DNA of 64,000 nt, from contig CM049322.1 of NCBI GenBank assembly GCA_026874595.1, forward strand, positions 46,557,340-46,621,339, read 5' to 3'. Below the pieces are notes generated by a model. That model saw only the letters and a list, made by a program, of their open reading frames with translations, searched no databases and was not told the DNA's origin. The first letter of the stretch is position 1. Each line of letters starts with the position of its first letter. This document shows positions 1 through 12,425 of this stretch, one piece after another. The DNA is from Sipunculus nudus. Its lineage: Eukaryota; Annelida; Sipuncula; Golfingiida; Sipunculidae. A program made the position numbers and the translations under genes.

Positions 1-357
1 GCATTCATGCAACAGGATGGATGGCGGTTGCAGTGAGTTTCTTGCAGGTGACTTGTGTCACGACTGAAGTACAAGCTTACCAGATTACTTGGACGTGTAA
101 TAAAGGCTAGACCAGTTGATGATAAATACAGTTATAAAGCAAATCCTTAATATGTGAAGCTGTTTGCCGCGATTTCTTAGATATATACTTTTCCTGCACC
201 CATTTATTCACATACACCCTATCATTATTTTTCTTCTCATTATGTGTATGGCTTATTAAGCTGTCTTGCCTACATATCTTGAGACAATATTATAGAATTG
301 AATGAGGTATATATTTTTAATACTTTTATACTACATATTGCTGTATTTTGTATTTAG

Positions 358-445
358 TAATCGGTTCTCATGGCGGCTCAGTGGCAGGTTATGTCGTTGG
401 ATTCTTTCTTCTGATTACGGCCTGTGGTATCTGTGTGGCCTGTGC
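358..445 (+). CDS. Receptor gene 1, transmembrane exon (partial gene)
   Basis: Encodes a single membrane-spanning helix: a short SHGG lead, then about 22 hydrophobic residues ending CVACA. The acceptor is TATTTAG before 358 and the exon enters in phase 1. Two ends are possible. A GC|GTAGGA donor at 445/446 keeps the frame open into the tail exon at 883; otherwise an in-frame TAG stops at 447-449. I prefer the donor because the same phase-2 junction opens a long tail in both gene 1 and gene 2. The paralogous exon at 40122 has the same length; most replacements swap one small or hydrophobic residue for another (for example Y to I, A to I, S to L), as expected for a conserved helix. Upstream exons of this gene lie left of the window. 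Confidence 0.75.
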
Positions 446-882
446 GTAGGAGGTTAGTAAAGTACAACTTATTGGGATTGGTTGTGGTGAAAACTGACAA
501 TACCTTGCGTTTGAAATGATTGTAGTAAATGCTTCCATTTTACAAACCTCAAGAAAGACCAAACATATCTGTCCTCTCCTTTGGACTGTTATATCCATTT
601 CTGCAACCAAATAGCCAAAATTTCATGGAATGTGCAGTAACTTCTCTACTGGATGTTTTAATATTGTGATACTTGTCAGCATTACAAATTTGAGAAGAAA
701 CTGTATTCTTGATGTTACAGCAATTTATTTACATATATTAATATATATATATAAGAATAAAAGAAGGTGATGTGATTTTAACTAGTTAATTTATAAAGAA
801 AAGTATATACTCTGTCTGACATCGATATATTCACTACTTATTTATATACCGGTTATACAAAAACAACGACCATGTTTTGCAG

Positions 883-1063
883 GAGTAGGGATGGACCAAC
901 TAAAAAAAAAAAAAGCAGAACCAACAGATACTGGTGGAATGTATACTTACATAGACGCTTACACGCCAAAGAGCCACTGACAATGTTTACGCTCTCCCCA
1001 ACAAAGAACAGAAGCCGTCACCGTAAGCTCCATGGCAAGCACAAGCACGGAAACAAGGAATAG
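883..1063 (+). CDS. Receptor gene 1, cytoplasmic tail exon
   Basis: Begins after the acceptor TGTTTTGCAG and reads in phase 2 from the exon ending at 445, giving about 60 Lys/Arg-rich residues before TAG at 1061. The segment LSPTKNRSRHR is shared with the gene 2 tail (LSPAKNRSRHR). A run of 13 A at 902-914 lies inside the coding sequence. Removing one A would switch the middle of the exon into the frame used by gene 2 and yield a tyrosine-rich tail (MYTYIDAYTPKSH) ending at a TGA near 979. As given, the middle of this exon is therefore frame-shifted relative to gene 2. That may be slippage, decay or a homopolymer sequencing error. Confidence 0.55.
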
Positions 1064-1241
1064 GCAGGTCAGAGGTCAACATGCGCTGTAATCACAGAGA
1101 CAAAGCGCGGCGATTCACCGGTAGAGGGCGCTTACGCAGTGGTGAGCGGTTTTAACGAACCTGAGAGCACTCATTACCATTCTGAAAACAACCCTGAGCC
1201 CAAAATCACGTGATCCAACTTTTAAAGTTTTGTAGTACGTA

Positions 1242-1247
1242 AATAAA
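1242..1247 (+). terminator. Poly(A) signal of gene 1
   Basis: AATAAA about 180 bases after the gene 1 stop. The corresponding hexamer after gene 2 (41078) sits in a conserved context, which supports both as the 3' ends of the transcripts. Confidence 0.55.
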
Positions 1248-1249
1248 AT

Positions 1250-1825
1250 TTCTTGTTATGTTGACTTAGTACTCTTAGTATATCTCTTGTCTGCACAATA
1301 AATCTCTATAATCAAGTAATATTAACATTCATAAAGCTTAAGTTGAAAATCATTATAAAAATGAATATTAGCCGACAGTTTCTGAAAGACAGAATTATGT
1401 GGCTTGTAAACTAAGCCATGACACATTTAAAAGGCTTTTCAGTTTTGTCACAAGAAAAATTATTTTGGTGGTCGTTTATCTGTTTAACTTAGAGCATGAG
1501 CATGATTCAGCTACTACACAGTTGTATAACCTCTAAATAAATAAACCAATTACTCAGATAATGGGCTGTAAATACATGGTACGAGAAGGTCACGCTTACA
1601 GTTTTACAGGTTGAATACACCATTGCATCTCACACCCTGACTGTAACCTGAGTTAGCTGGCGATGTCAGGATTAGTACTTGACCATTAAGAATACATTTA
1701 TTTTTATTGCAAATATACGCCTATCGAGTTTATATATTTCGCTTATTCATATAATATAAAAATATATGTAACAGTGTTTACAGATTTTACAGAAATATAT
1801 CATGATGTTTTAAAACATACCCTAA
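1250..1825. other. Non-coding, left part of unit A
   Basis: AT-rich sequence that aligns with 41085-41495 up to about 1718. I see no exon or element boundary in it. Confidence 0.6.
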
Positions 1826-2119
1826 ACAAATAAAGGAATTAAATGGTGCATTGATTTGATAAGAGTGGTCGATGGATTACAGTCATTTACCCTTAGGCAA
1901 GAATGTTTTCCAGTCTGTGATGGGGAAAGAATGTTCACCAAACCGGAAAAATCACTCAGAGAGCGCAGACCGACTCCAAGACAACTCATTACAACATATG
2001 ACATTGTCAGAAATGAAGCATTTTTCTTTAAAACTTTTATAGATCCAGATGGTGAACCAGATCATTTGTTCCTTGTATCTTCAACGAGCTCTCATGAAAG
2101 TTTCATGGAAATCCTATAA
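1826..2119 (+). CDS. Unassigned 97-codon ORF
   Basis: Open reading frame bounded by TAA at 1823 and TAA at 2117-2119, with an AATAAA directly at the end. Its base composition is richer in GC and in charged residues (motif GERMFTKPEKSLRERR) than the flanks. It lies in a stretch (1720-2620) that unit B lacks. There is no convincing splice acceptor and no methionine near the start, so it may be a piece of a mobile element or a last exon. I do not recognise the product. Confidence 0.3.
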   Translation, partial: TNKGIKWCIDLIRVVDGLQSFTLRQECFPVCDGERMFTKPEKSLRERRPTPRQLITTYDIVRNEAFFFKTFIDPDGEPDHLFLVSSTSSHESFMEIL

Positions 2120-3889
2120 TAAAATTTTGAGTAATATCGCTCTCAGACAAACAAAAAAAAAACACAGACAAGTAAACGAACACCGGCAAAACATAACATC
2201 CGCAGCTTGGCGGAGGAAATGATACAACAATGATTTTACCATAATGATGATGAACCTTAGATAAGGGATTACCGTTTCTCTGTGTGTTACCACGTATCCA
2301 GTGGTATTTATTTGGGTCAGGCCCGGTCATATATTAAATCATCCTTTGTATAAAACGGCATGTAACCCAATTTTTGTTGCTCACTGTGCATTTTTGGGGA
2401 ATCCTATTTGAACTAAGACTAAGATACCAATGGGAAAAAATTCGGTTAATCTTTACTAAATAGCGATTTTATTAACGGCAGAACTTTATGGTGAAGTTTC
2501 AAATGTTTCCGTGGAAATATTTAGTTCCATTAACTAATTTACAAGACTTAGTTTCATATAAACTGGCAATATATGACAACTAATTTTTTATGTACACCGC
2601 TGAGCTATAAAGAACACGGAGTTTAAGCTGGTTAAGTTACTGAGGACTTGTATGCAGTTAAAATCTGTTGTTTATATAAATGCTTGAGGATAAATATGCT
2701 TAATATGAACATTTTAAATTCCCCTGCCCATCAGGTTCTTGTGATGCCCAATACACCTAATTTTAAATTTATCTTTATAAACATGTCACAGTATTCTGTA
2801 TTTATTATGTAAACAATAAATCTTTAACGATGTACACAGTTTGTCCTTATTCAATTGAATAATAATTAAAGTAGGGGGATGCATAAAACACAGGAAAAAA
2901 AATTCTAATTATAGCTGTATAACCATAAATTTCACATGCGGCCTGTGATAATCTAATTTTAGTGTACGCAAATGGCAGCCCTATTGGCAGTTTCGAGAAA
3001 CTGGGAGAAAAAAATACAAAAGGTGGAGGAATGTGACACAAAAGTACTCCGATGACAACGCCAGACAAGAGTCTATCTGCGGTGAGTTAGGTGGCAAAAG
3101 GGGACATGTATCGACAAAGTTTTTTGCAGAATTACGCTTTTTTTGTACCAAATCCTTTAAAAGTAGAATAAAATGTTTCATTTGAAACACTAGAATTTAT
3201 TTTATACTATTTCTTATTACTAGTTCCCCATTCTTGACATCGTAATTTATATTCAAATAAACGCCCTCGTTAGTGGAGGTTAGCATAAAGTTTGACACAG
3301 ATTTTGGAACCGCCTCCGCCGTCGCAGATACACTGCAATCCCAGAAGAACGTGCTTAATTATTGCATTCAAATGAATCGATTCTGAGCGGTTCTGCCTTG
3401 AAATATTTTCCAATGAAAGAATAAAAACTCGCATTATAGTTAGGTGGATATCCTAAAGTTGAGAATCTCTATTCTTGTTATGCACTGTGTTAATTTGCCT
3501 ATCAAAACATTCTGCCTCTCAGCGGAGTTTGAGGAATCCTGGTAATGTTTTTTCCACCTTTTGTCAATGCGGCTGCTCATCGTATAGTATTAAAAATTGA
3601 TAATTTGATCCGTGAACACTAATATATTATATATGTATTTTTAATATAGTCGGGTAATGTATTCAAATTGATGTAGTTTCTTTAAAAATATAAATTAACG
3701 TTGGATTTGGACATATTGAAAGAATTAAACTTCTTTTCCCGTTATAATACTTTGCATATACCATTCGTTCAAAATGCTGTATTTTTAAGATCTAGGCCCG
3801 GAAAATTCTTGTAAATATTGGATGACATATGTGTACCTGGGGTATGTATCGGCTTATATATATGTGTTATATACGTTATAAAAAAGATG

Positions 3890-3892
<3 letters not shown>
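2120..3892. other. Non-coding, unit A
   Basis: AT-rich sequence partly aligned with unit B (2620-3190 with 41630-42225). After 3190 B lacks sequence until 4545, although part of this block (from 3580) reappears displaced at 47580-48180. No gene seen. Confidence 0.6.
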
Positions 3893-3924
<32 letters not shown>

Positions 3925-3928
3925 TATA
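3893..3928. repeat. (AT)n microsatellite
   Basis: Uninterrupted alternating AT followed by a short imperfect stretch. Confidence 0.9.
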
Positions 3929-5905
3929 ACACTGCGGTTAATTCATTATATAAATGACCAGGCTTAACATTCTGTCAAAAAAAATGGATATTTCATAACT
4001 GCATACTCACTGTACTTGGATCTGTTTGCATGCTTTATTTACGACACAGGCTCCATATTTTTATCGATAAAGTGTACGACATAGCCTGGAAATAACCGCA
4101 AAACACACTGATGAATTTATGTCAATAAGGGTTTGCTGTTTACGAACGGGAAATATACAAATATAAAAAAAGGCTTCTCCTCTGTGTATAAATAAGGTCA
4201 CTTATCTGCGGGCCTTCATTTATGCCATTGCCACTAAGAGTGTGGTTTTAAATAAAATCAAATATAACATTCCATTTGCTGTGTTTTTAGATATATTGGA
4301 GTGCAGGATTTAGATATATTTGTATGAAAAAATGTGTTGTTGGTTAATAATGGTTTTGCATAATAATTGACTGGTGTATATAAATGAGGTATTATTCCTA
4401 AACCTTATGCCACCTCGTATTGCCACAGAGGATGTGGCTTTAAATTAAGAACGTGAGAAGAATTGCGCACTTCGTTAAAAAATGATTTCGTTTCACGCAT
4501 ACATATATGTAAATATCCCCTTTATGCTTTATATAAGACAACTTGTGTGACTGAATGTATCATTAAATAAGTATGGAACAACAGCAATTAACCACCGGAC
4601 CCTGGATTTATTGACAAAAAGGTATGTGTGTATACTGATAGCATTATTTTTAATACCACAGTAATCAAATGAACGGAGTTTCATTCCTGTGTTTGTCAAA
4701 ATAATTTATCTCATTATGCAAAACTTGTCAGTGTCCAACGACCATGGTTTTATGAAAATTAGTACAAATTAACAGCCATTACTAACTTAAGACATATTAC
4801 ACATATTTATTGTTTTGCTAAATGTATCTTGTTTTATGGCTTAAATAAGTAACTTTCTATGGTTATGTATTTTTCTCATGGAAGGAGGGAGACACGCACC
4901 CTTCCGTATTCTACTAGATTAAGTTTATTTTTATTTGGAAAAAAATGACAGCAATATCTTGAAAGAATTCACTGCATGTAGTAAGGTCTAACATTAACAA
5001 GGAGAAAATTCTCAATATGTCCAGCGATTCATATTGCACACACCGTAATCACAGCCACAAAATGGGGCCAAGCAAAATAGTTCTGACTGCCTTAATTATA
5101 TAGTTAGTTCAAAATTCGAACTTGTGTTCGGCCGATGAAAGAAAAAAGCTAAACTTATTCCGAAATAAAATCAGTATAATGCAGCATAATGAAACTATAA
5201 AATGCATTATAATCAGTATTATAAATAGGTAAAAAAAAAAACGAAAATTGGAGTACTGTCGCATTCATGGGTTCATTAATTCATGACCAATCATATATGA
5301 CCTTATTTTGCTATATTCTTTTGCCATATTTAATGAAAATTCAGTTCTTAGCTATTGGGAAAACTTTCTGCTCCGTCAGGGACAAGTATCAAGCATATCC
5401 TTTTCCTGCAACTGTACAGTGTTTATCAGAAATGAATAGAATTTTCTGTTGAAACATAATCATCACGCTACTTATATATTTTACAATGAAGTAGCTTTGA
5501 TTTTGTATAATAAAGTTTGTATGCAGAAGTCTGTATAAATAAGATTAAGTATGACTTCATTATGCTCGACTCCAAAGCATTCATTTACATCCATACATTC
5601 CTACAACGCAATACTTTGTGCCCGAAAAAACATACTAAAACCAAATTACTAATTGAATGTTTCAATGGTCATTCCTAGGTGTCTGTGTTGATCTTTATAA
5701 GCCGCGCAGTATACATATACATGCCTCCTACATTTTCTTTATTTTGCGTGTTATAACATTGTCGTTACCAAATAAATCCCCAATCTCATTTTTTATCATA
5801 CGGTGGAAATCCTGTAGATAGTACCTAAATAACATGGTTAGCCTGGTTTCTTCAAACTGTATGAAGTATCTTGAAATGGCTGCATAGGAAATAACCACAC
5901 TCTCA

Positions 5906-5910
<5 letters not shown>
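3929..5910. other. Non-coding, unit A
   Basis: AT-rich; aligned with unit B from about 4545. The 61-codon ORF at 5267-5452 is not preserved in the B copy (near 42900), so I do not call it a gene. Confidence 0.6.
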
Positions 5911-5960
<50 letters not shown>

Positions 5961-6021
5961 CTTATTTTTATATCCTGGGATTTGCTCCCACATATCGGAG
6001 TTATTCCTTATACATACATAC

Positions 6022-6053
<32 letters not shown>

Positions 6054-6054
6054 G
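5911..6054. repeat. Two (AT)n tracts and their hinge
   Basis: Alternating AT at about 5911-5959 and TACA/AT repeats at 6010-6054. The flanking sequence (GGCGGTCTTATGAGAAAT) is shared with unit B at about 43716, where the tract has become AC/AT/TG. Confidence 0.9.
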
Positions 6055-6612
6055 AGAGCGAGTTATATGATTAACAAAAACATGACAAGGCGGTCTTATG
6101 AGAAATCTTTCGGCTCTCAATTGGTGTTTTTATTCAAATACTTCATATAGAAAATCGTTCCGTATGATCGAACACTAGAGAAATGAGCTCAATGACTGCT
6201 ATAATCAGCAAAGCTGTGGGCCTAATGACACGCTAGAGACTGAATGTGGGCCAAACGGACCCGTCCAAGAGAGATTGCTCAAATGTTTATGTCAAGACAT
6301 AGCAGGGACCAGGGTGAAACAGTCATGCCAAGTCCTGGAAGTTGGATACAAAGTGGTGCTGGTTGAATATTAACCACCTATCCTTATAAGAGTCCCTTCT
6401 AGATCCAGAAATCGATTGTGTGTGAATACAATTAGACAAGGTTATATATTTGGTATTAACATTAAATGTATAATATCCAGCGCGATTTTCTAAATATTTA
6501 CAAATAAATATTTACATATACACACATGCACACACACATATACACACATTAGCATGCTCCTTTATTTTGAACATATCGATATATACATGCATATATATTG
6601 ATAAATCCATAC

Positions 6613-7403
6613 TGTTACGGAACCTAATATAAACAAATCACGTATGCATGATGAACACAAATTTTGTAATGAAGATAAAAACAAATCCAATTCACTAGGC
6701 AGCGTGAAATGTCTAGGGGAATGAATAAAGAAGTCGGTGGTTTTTTGTTAACAAATAACTATAAGTTTTTTCTTAAAACAACCCCAACATTACAATACAC
6801 TAAATCAATAGAATTATACAGTAAAACAGCGGTACAGCAACAAGTCAATTCAATCACATAAAACAATAATGTGCACAATACCTGGATACTAACACCGTCA
6901 CCACGATAAGTTCTTTAAATGTACACTCTTAGAGAATGACAGTCCAATGGAAAGTTCTTGCAACAACCAAGAAAGTCAACTGAAATCCAAATGCATAAAA
7001 CAAGGAGACAGTCTTTGAAAATCTATAATTGCCGCATTCGTCGGATAAGGTCCCGACACACGCTTCTGCGTCCGCTGGAATCTGCTCTGCTCTCTACCCT
7101 CTGCTTAAACACAGCCCCTTATATACTCTTCAGCCCAAGCGGAGAATTTTCCACTTCTCGAACAGTCTATAAGATCTGTAAAGTTAACACGCGTTTCAGG
7201 AATTATCCAGAAAAACAGCGCTGTGTATCTCTACATACCAGGCTCATCACGTGACCCACGACCAGGCGTGAAAACCCAAGGCTAAATATGACAACGAGAG
7301 TTCAACCAGTACGGATTAAACATAGAATGTAATACACGGACAGATACGAGTGCCACAACAGGAGTTACGCCTGTGTCACATAATAAAAAGAGCACCTGTA
7401 ACA
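6613..7403. mobile_element. Solo LTR of an LTR retrotransposon
   Basis: A 791-base insertion that begins TGTTACGG and ends CCTGTAACA, the TG...CA ends with inverted terminal TGTTAC/GTAACA typical of LTRs. It is flanked on both sides by ATAC (6609-6612 and 7404-7407), a 4-bp target-site duplication as made by Ty3/Gypsy-type integrases. A TATATA motif near 7118 sits inside a GC-richer block; read on the minus strand it looks like a TATA box, so the element may be in reverse orientation. No internal coding region or second LTR is present, so it is a recombined solo LTR. Unit B lacks it. Confidence 0.8.
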
Positions 7404-7407
7404 ATAC

Positions 7408-8931
7408 ACAATTATGTATAAAATCACTGTTAGCATCTTTTTAATAGAATGCCTAATGACTTCATCCGTTGTGCCGGTTGGAAGCATCCTAGCTGAAGCA
7501 AAAGCTATTACGTTACCAGCCGGTCGCTTCCCAATTGGATTGCCATATGGTCAGCTATTTGTGACGGGATACTCCGTCTGTGAATTATTTGTCAATGTGT
7601 GGAAATCTTAATCTAAAAAATTAACCCTAAATGACGCCCTAGTCAAGGCACTTTTACTTCTCGAAATTGGTATATATATTTGTGTGTGTTTGTGGCTTTT
7701 CCTGCATTTATAAAACGAAAAAGTTTGTATAATTAAAGAAATTGTATGTAAGAGTTCTGGACGTTTAACTTTTGCTAGTGGTGCTCACATGGTTTATAAC
7801 AAGTTGGTTGCAATATGGTGGACACGTCCTTTTTGTTGAGAGTTGATGTTATTGTATTCTACTGTAATCAGCTAACAATTAAAACATATTGCAAAGCATC
7901 ATCCTAAATAGCGACAATAACTCCTGATTTAACATTCAATTATGTATGATAAACCATCCATATGATGAACTGCAACCTACTTATAATACTCTAGTTTTTA
8001 ATCAGAAACCATAGATGATGGTTTATCTTTGCTATCAATTTTTTTCTAAATGTTAACCTATATCGCCAAGATTGATGTGAACGAATGTCTCTAAAATATA
8101 CTATTCAATTTATCTCTTTTACAGAACTTAGTGACAAAGGCATATCACAATGACGCTTATACAGCGAGTTAAATGTCTCAGTCATATTACTATAGGTTTT
8201 TAGTGGTAACATTAGGCACCCATAGTTTTGCCTTGTTGTGCCCAAGGACTGTGTGGAGATAGACTAATCAAGCAACATTGGTCGATATACAATAATCTGT
8301 AAATAATAACAGATAAGGACCTTACATCACGAGCTCTCTGCTTCCGTGAGGTAACACTGATAGGCATTCCTGAATGTATTGCATTCTCCAATTTGCATCC
8401 TTTATTTTCTTTTTCACATTGCCTATATATTATGTGTTTCATTCACACCGCTGTTTCCCCTCCGAATGATTATTCATTCATTCTTAAACTAGTATGAACC
8501 GTTTCGGTTTCTTATAAGTGTTAATTTCAAAATGACATTTCGATTTCGGTTAAATTAGGGGATAAACACAGACGAAATATCAAGGGAGTTAAAAGATAAA
8601 CATGGACACACTATCCTTTCGAAAACTTTTCATATAAACATGTTTGCTTTGATTGACTGGCAAGCATGGAACAGTCATTATTATGACGTGTCCCCTCTTT
8701 TTTTTAATCTGAACTGACTTCATTGGGGTGTCATATCTGTTCAGCAGATAAACCATCACACGCACTATTCAATGGATCCAGAAAATGCTAAAAACAGAAA
8801 ATAGTGTTTGTAGTGTTGTCCCTAAAGCAGTAATATTACTGTATCAACATCTGAATTGTTTGCATTTCTAATCACCGTGCTCTCCAGGGTGTCCGCTCTG
8901 CTGTTTTACTTCCTTGTTTGCTCTCTGTCTT
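7408..8931. other. Unit A-specific non-coding DNA
   Basis: Absent from unit B. It contains a 65-codon ORF (7414-7611) with a hydrophobic N-terminus but no splice or homology support; it is left uncalled. Nothing else is recognisable. Confidence 0.5.
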
Positions 8932-9022
8932 CTCCTGACGTCCTGAATTGCTACTCCTCCTCCTGACTTCCTCGACTGCTTCATCTCCTCTTCCTGACTT
9001 CCTTGATTGTTTCCTCTCCTCA
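8932..9022. repeat. 31-bp polypyrimidine minisatellite, 3 copies
   Basis: Three imperfect direct repeats starting TCCTGAC at 8932, 8961 and 8992 (29, 31, 31 bases), almost all pyrimidine with a TGA/ATTG hinge in each. It lies at the break where unit B rejoins unit A. Confidence 0.8.
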
Positions 9023-10185
9023 TTTAACTCCCACGATGTGTCACTCTATATATTCTTCATTGCGCCTATGAGAGATGAGATAAAAAAAACATGTACAAAT
9101 GTTGCTTTAAACATATAGCATTCAAGATAAGCCGCCTTTTTATATCATATACGTAGTTTAGAAAAAAATACAGTTACTCGATATAAATGTTTTGGCAGTT
9201 AAGTACTTACATTTGTACTTGCCATTAATTGCCTAGACTAGTGCACTCCGAACACTCAGGAACAAAAATATGATGCAGCGGCGGTATATAAATATAACTC
9301 CACTGCTATTTAAAAAGAACGGAAACCTGATTCTACACAGTTTTTTATCATACAAGATATTGCTAAATAGCGAAGGGCCTTCAAGAAAAGAGAAAATTTG
9401 AAATAACAAATAATGGCAACTGCTGGAGTTCATGATGCGGTAAAGGCCGTCAGAATCAAAGGTATGTCAACCGTCCGATTATCTAACAAATACCAACAAG
9501 CATTGTGTTCCCCTCTACATCCATATTGTCCTATGGAGATTTTTATACCCTCAGTTTAAAAACCAATCCAATACTGAAAACTTATGTAAAACGTTAGGGG
9601 TAAAACAACAGATATGAGATGAATATCGAGTAATGGGCAGATATACCGACTAATCCATGTACTGTTCGTATTCGTGTCAGAGTTTCCAAAGAAAGAAAAT
9701 TAAAGTTTGTTTCTTGATCCTGTTACTTTTCAACTTTGTTCAAGTACCGAGATTTGGGGCATTTTTCTCATCATATCTTTGAACCTACTATATATTTCAT
9801 TGAAGTAGATAAAAATTATTTAAAAAAATCATTTGGGCTAGTTGACGAGGTGTTCTGGTCACTATTATTTGGTAAAGCAGGCCCGATACATATAAAAGCG
9901 AACAGTCGTGGACCATGTGTCCCAATGACCCGGCTGTTCATACAGATGGTAGTGCATATATGATTATAACATTGCTAAAAGTTATTGCTATGAAGTAGGT
10001 GTGTACACATCCAAATCACCTGTATAACATATGAGGTTGTTTTATAAACCTGAGTAAAAATACCCATCGTGCAATGAATTAACGCTCCCGTGTAGTATAT
10101 GGCATAGATAACAGGTTATTGCTTGACTTACCTGAGAAAGCTCACAAATCCTGATGCAATTCACCAGAAGCAGTGTCAGTACGGC

Positions 10186-10187
<2 letters not shown>
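9023..10187. other. Non-coding, unit A
   Basis: Aligned with B 43875-44520. The ORF at 9736-9963 is destroyed by indels in B and is not called. Confidence 0.55.

Positions 10188-10244
<57 letters not shown>
10188..10244 (+). repeat. (GA)n microsatellite
   Basis: About 27 GA units; on the other strand it reads as a spurious Ser/Leu ORF. The B copy at 44558-44596 is shorter. Confidence 0.95.
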
Positions 10245-11464
10245 GCGGAAATAGAATCCTTATTGTACAGGTGTTTATAATCCCCCCCCCAATATACACA
10301 AACAATATGTACTAACGATTTAGAGAGATTTTGTACCATTTTATAGAGAATAATTTTACTCTACAGTGTCAGTGATATTGCTCTCTAGCATAAGATGGTA
10401 GCGAGCACTGGTAATATGAAACATAGCAATATACATCTCAGTGAGATGAGAACACAAATTTGTGCAACCCACAAGCACGTTGTTACTTAATATAATCCAA
10501 ACCGAACATTAAACAAATGTGTTGACTTTCTTATAATAAATATCCACTATATTTGAAGAAAAATGTGATTGGCTTACTATTTAAATGCAATTTTGTTACA
10601 AATATACAAGTCCCCTCCGGATTCAGTGACAGCCAGGAAATGTCGGCATTAACCAGATTACCAGCTCTGTACTTTCTGATGTCGTTGATATCTTTGCAAC
10701 GGGAGAGTAGGGCAAAGCAGTGCAGGTTTCCGTATGACCGTTGTCACTACGGATGTCACGACTCGATGTACTCCCTACTGAGTTGTCTATTTTTTTTTTA
10801 CTAATGCTACAGTGTTCAGGTTTAAAACAGCTTTTATGACACCTAAATTTTCAGCCTTTTGTTTGGTGCAACTTTTGGTCATCTATGAAATATACTACTT
10901 TTTCCAGTAAGGGGTCCTGTGTTTGGCATACTTTATTTAAAATTTATCATGATACCTTTTCTGCCAAGACATTATAATAAAACAATTTCAAAATAATCGG
11001 TGACATCTGACTGGTGGTTCGCCTAAACTGCTTTCTCAATCAAGAAAGATTTGAAACACATTTAATAGTTTACTGCATACAATAGTAAATAATTTAGAGA
11101 ATAGTAATTGCTACGTAGCTTTACATAGTGCTTTTCACCTTGTTTATATACGGTTTCTCCTATAATTACTAGGTTATCCATTAATACGTAACAACTCAAC
11201 TCGCATAATCGCACTGATTTTTTTTGTAATAACCGAAGTTTGACGAAATATATATTCCTTTCAGGATACCCATGCAAAAATCTCAAAATTATTAATCAAA
11301 CAGAGAAAAGGAAGTGAGGATGTAGAGGACACCGCAAGGAATAACTAAAAAAAACAAGGTCTGAAGAGGTCGGGTTTTTTTTAAGACAACTCATGCTTCA
11401 TTTGTTGCCAGCCTTGTTAAGTAGTCAAAGTAGTTTCCGTATTTACCCCAAGGCACATCTCTAA

Positions 11465-12425
11465 AGTGTATTCCATAAAACCATATTCAGATTATTTACT
11501 TGTGATTTTCCATATTTTACATGTAACAAAAATATATTGGTTAAGTGCATTCATACATAATTCTGCCACATATCACGAATATCACGAATTATGAATTTGC
11601 TTTTCATTTCTGTTTTTATAAATCAAGGAGAGGACAATTTACAGATGTTGTGATGTATGCCTTGAAATAAGTTCAGGCACCTGGTCAGGACCAGGTGTGG
11701 TAGCATGCAACTTGCTCTAACTTTTGTCAAATGCTACGAGTCGTTGGCGTGTTTAGAAGGAAGGTGTCGTGCTAACTTTGCAAATTTTGGAAAAGATTGA
11801 TTAACACTGGCATGTCAGCCTTGATTCTGATTTTCTGTGTATAAATGTTGCCCATGCAACAGAAAGATATACGACATGTACGAATATCCTGAATGACCTC
11901 TCCTTATATTTTATATTTGTAAGGTACTCTCAGTAGAGCGTTTATATACTATATTCAAATTATTCGCCTGTGATTTCCTATACATAACATGTAACATAAT
12001 TGTATCGGTAATGTGCTTTCTGACGTAATTCTGTCAAATATCAAGAATATCACGAAATGGATAAGCCTTTATGAATTTGCTTTCCATTGATATGGGTTTA
12101 AAAACAAAGGAGACGACAGTTTACAGATGTTGTGATATATGCCTTGTGACAAGGTGTGGTAGCATGCAACCTGGTGTGGTAGCATGCAACTTGCTCTAAG
12201 TTTTGTCCAGTGCTAAGAGTCGTTAGCCCGATTAGAAGTAAGGTTTCGTACATGCCCTTGGCGATTTTATATTGATTTACACTGGCATGCCAGCCTTTAT
12301 CTGATTCTTTAATGATACCCATACAACAGAAAATGGTACGAAATGTACGAATATCCTGAATGACCACTCTTTATATTTTATTTTGAACTTACTTTCAGTA
12401 GAGCGCTTTATATGCATATGGTGTT
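11465..12425 (+). repeat. About 480-bp tandem duplication
   Basis: Copies at about 11465-11945 and 11946-12425 share ordered blocks, for example ACAGATGTTGTGAT, GGTGTGGTAGCATGCAAC and TGTACGAATATCCTGAATGA. The same two-copy arrangement occurs in unit B (about 46130-46830), so the tandem is older than the A/B duplication. No coding potential seen. Confidence 0.8.

Noticed and set aside
447-449. TAG as the true end of the receptor right after the membrane helix
   Set aside because: Not excluded, but the GC|GTAGGA donor opens in-frame tails in both gene 1 and gene 2 that share LSPxKNRSRHR and are followed by poly(A) signals, which chance would not give.
5838-6023. Tyr/Ile-repeat ORF
   Set aside because: Translation of (AT)n; the same applies at 23504-23743, 33079-33567 and 61101-61352 outside the real exon 1 stretch.
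9736-9963. 75-codon ORF
   Set aside because: The B counterpart near 44230 has lost the frame and much of the sequence; no splice sites.
10042-10339. Ser/Leu-repeat ORFs on the minus strand
   Set aside because: Pure translation of the (GA)n microsatellite in two frames.
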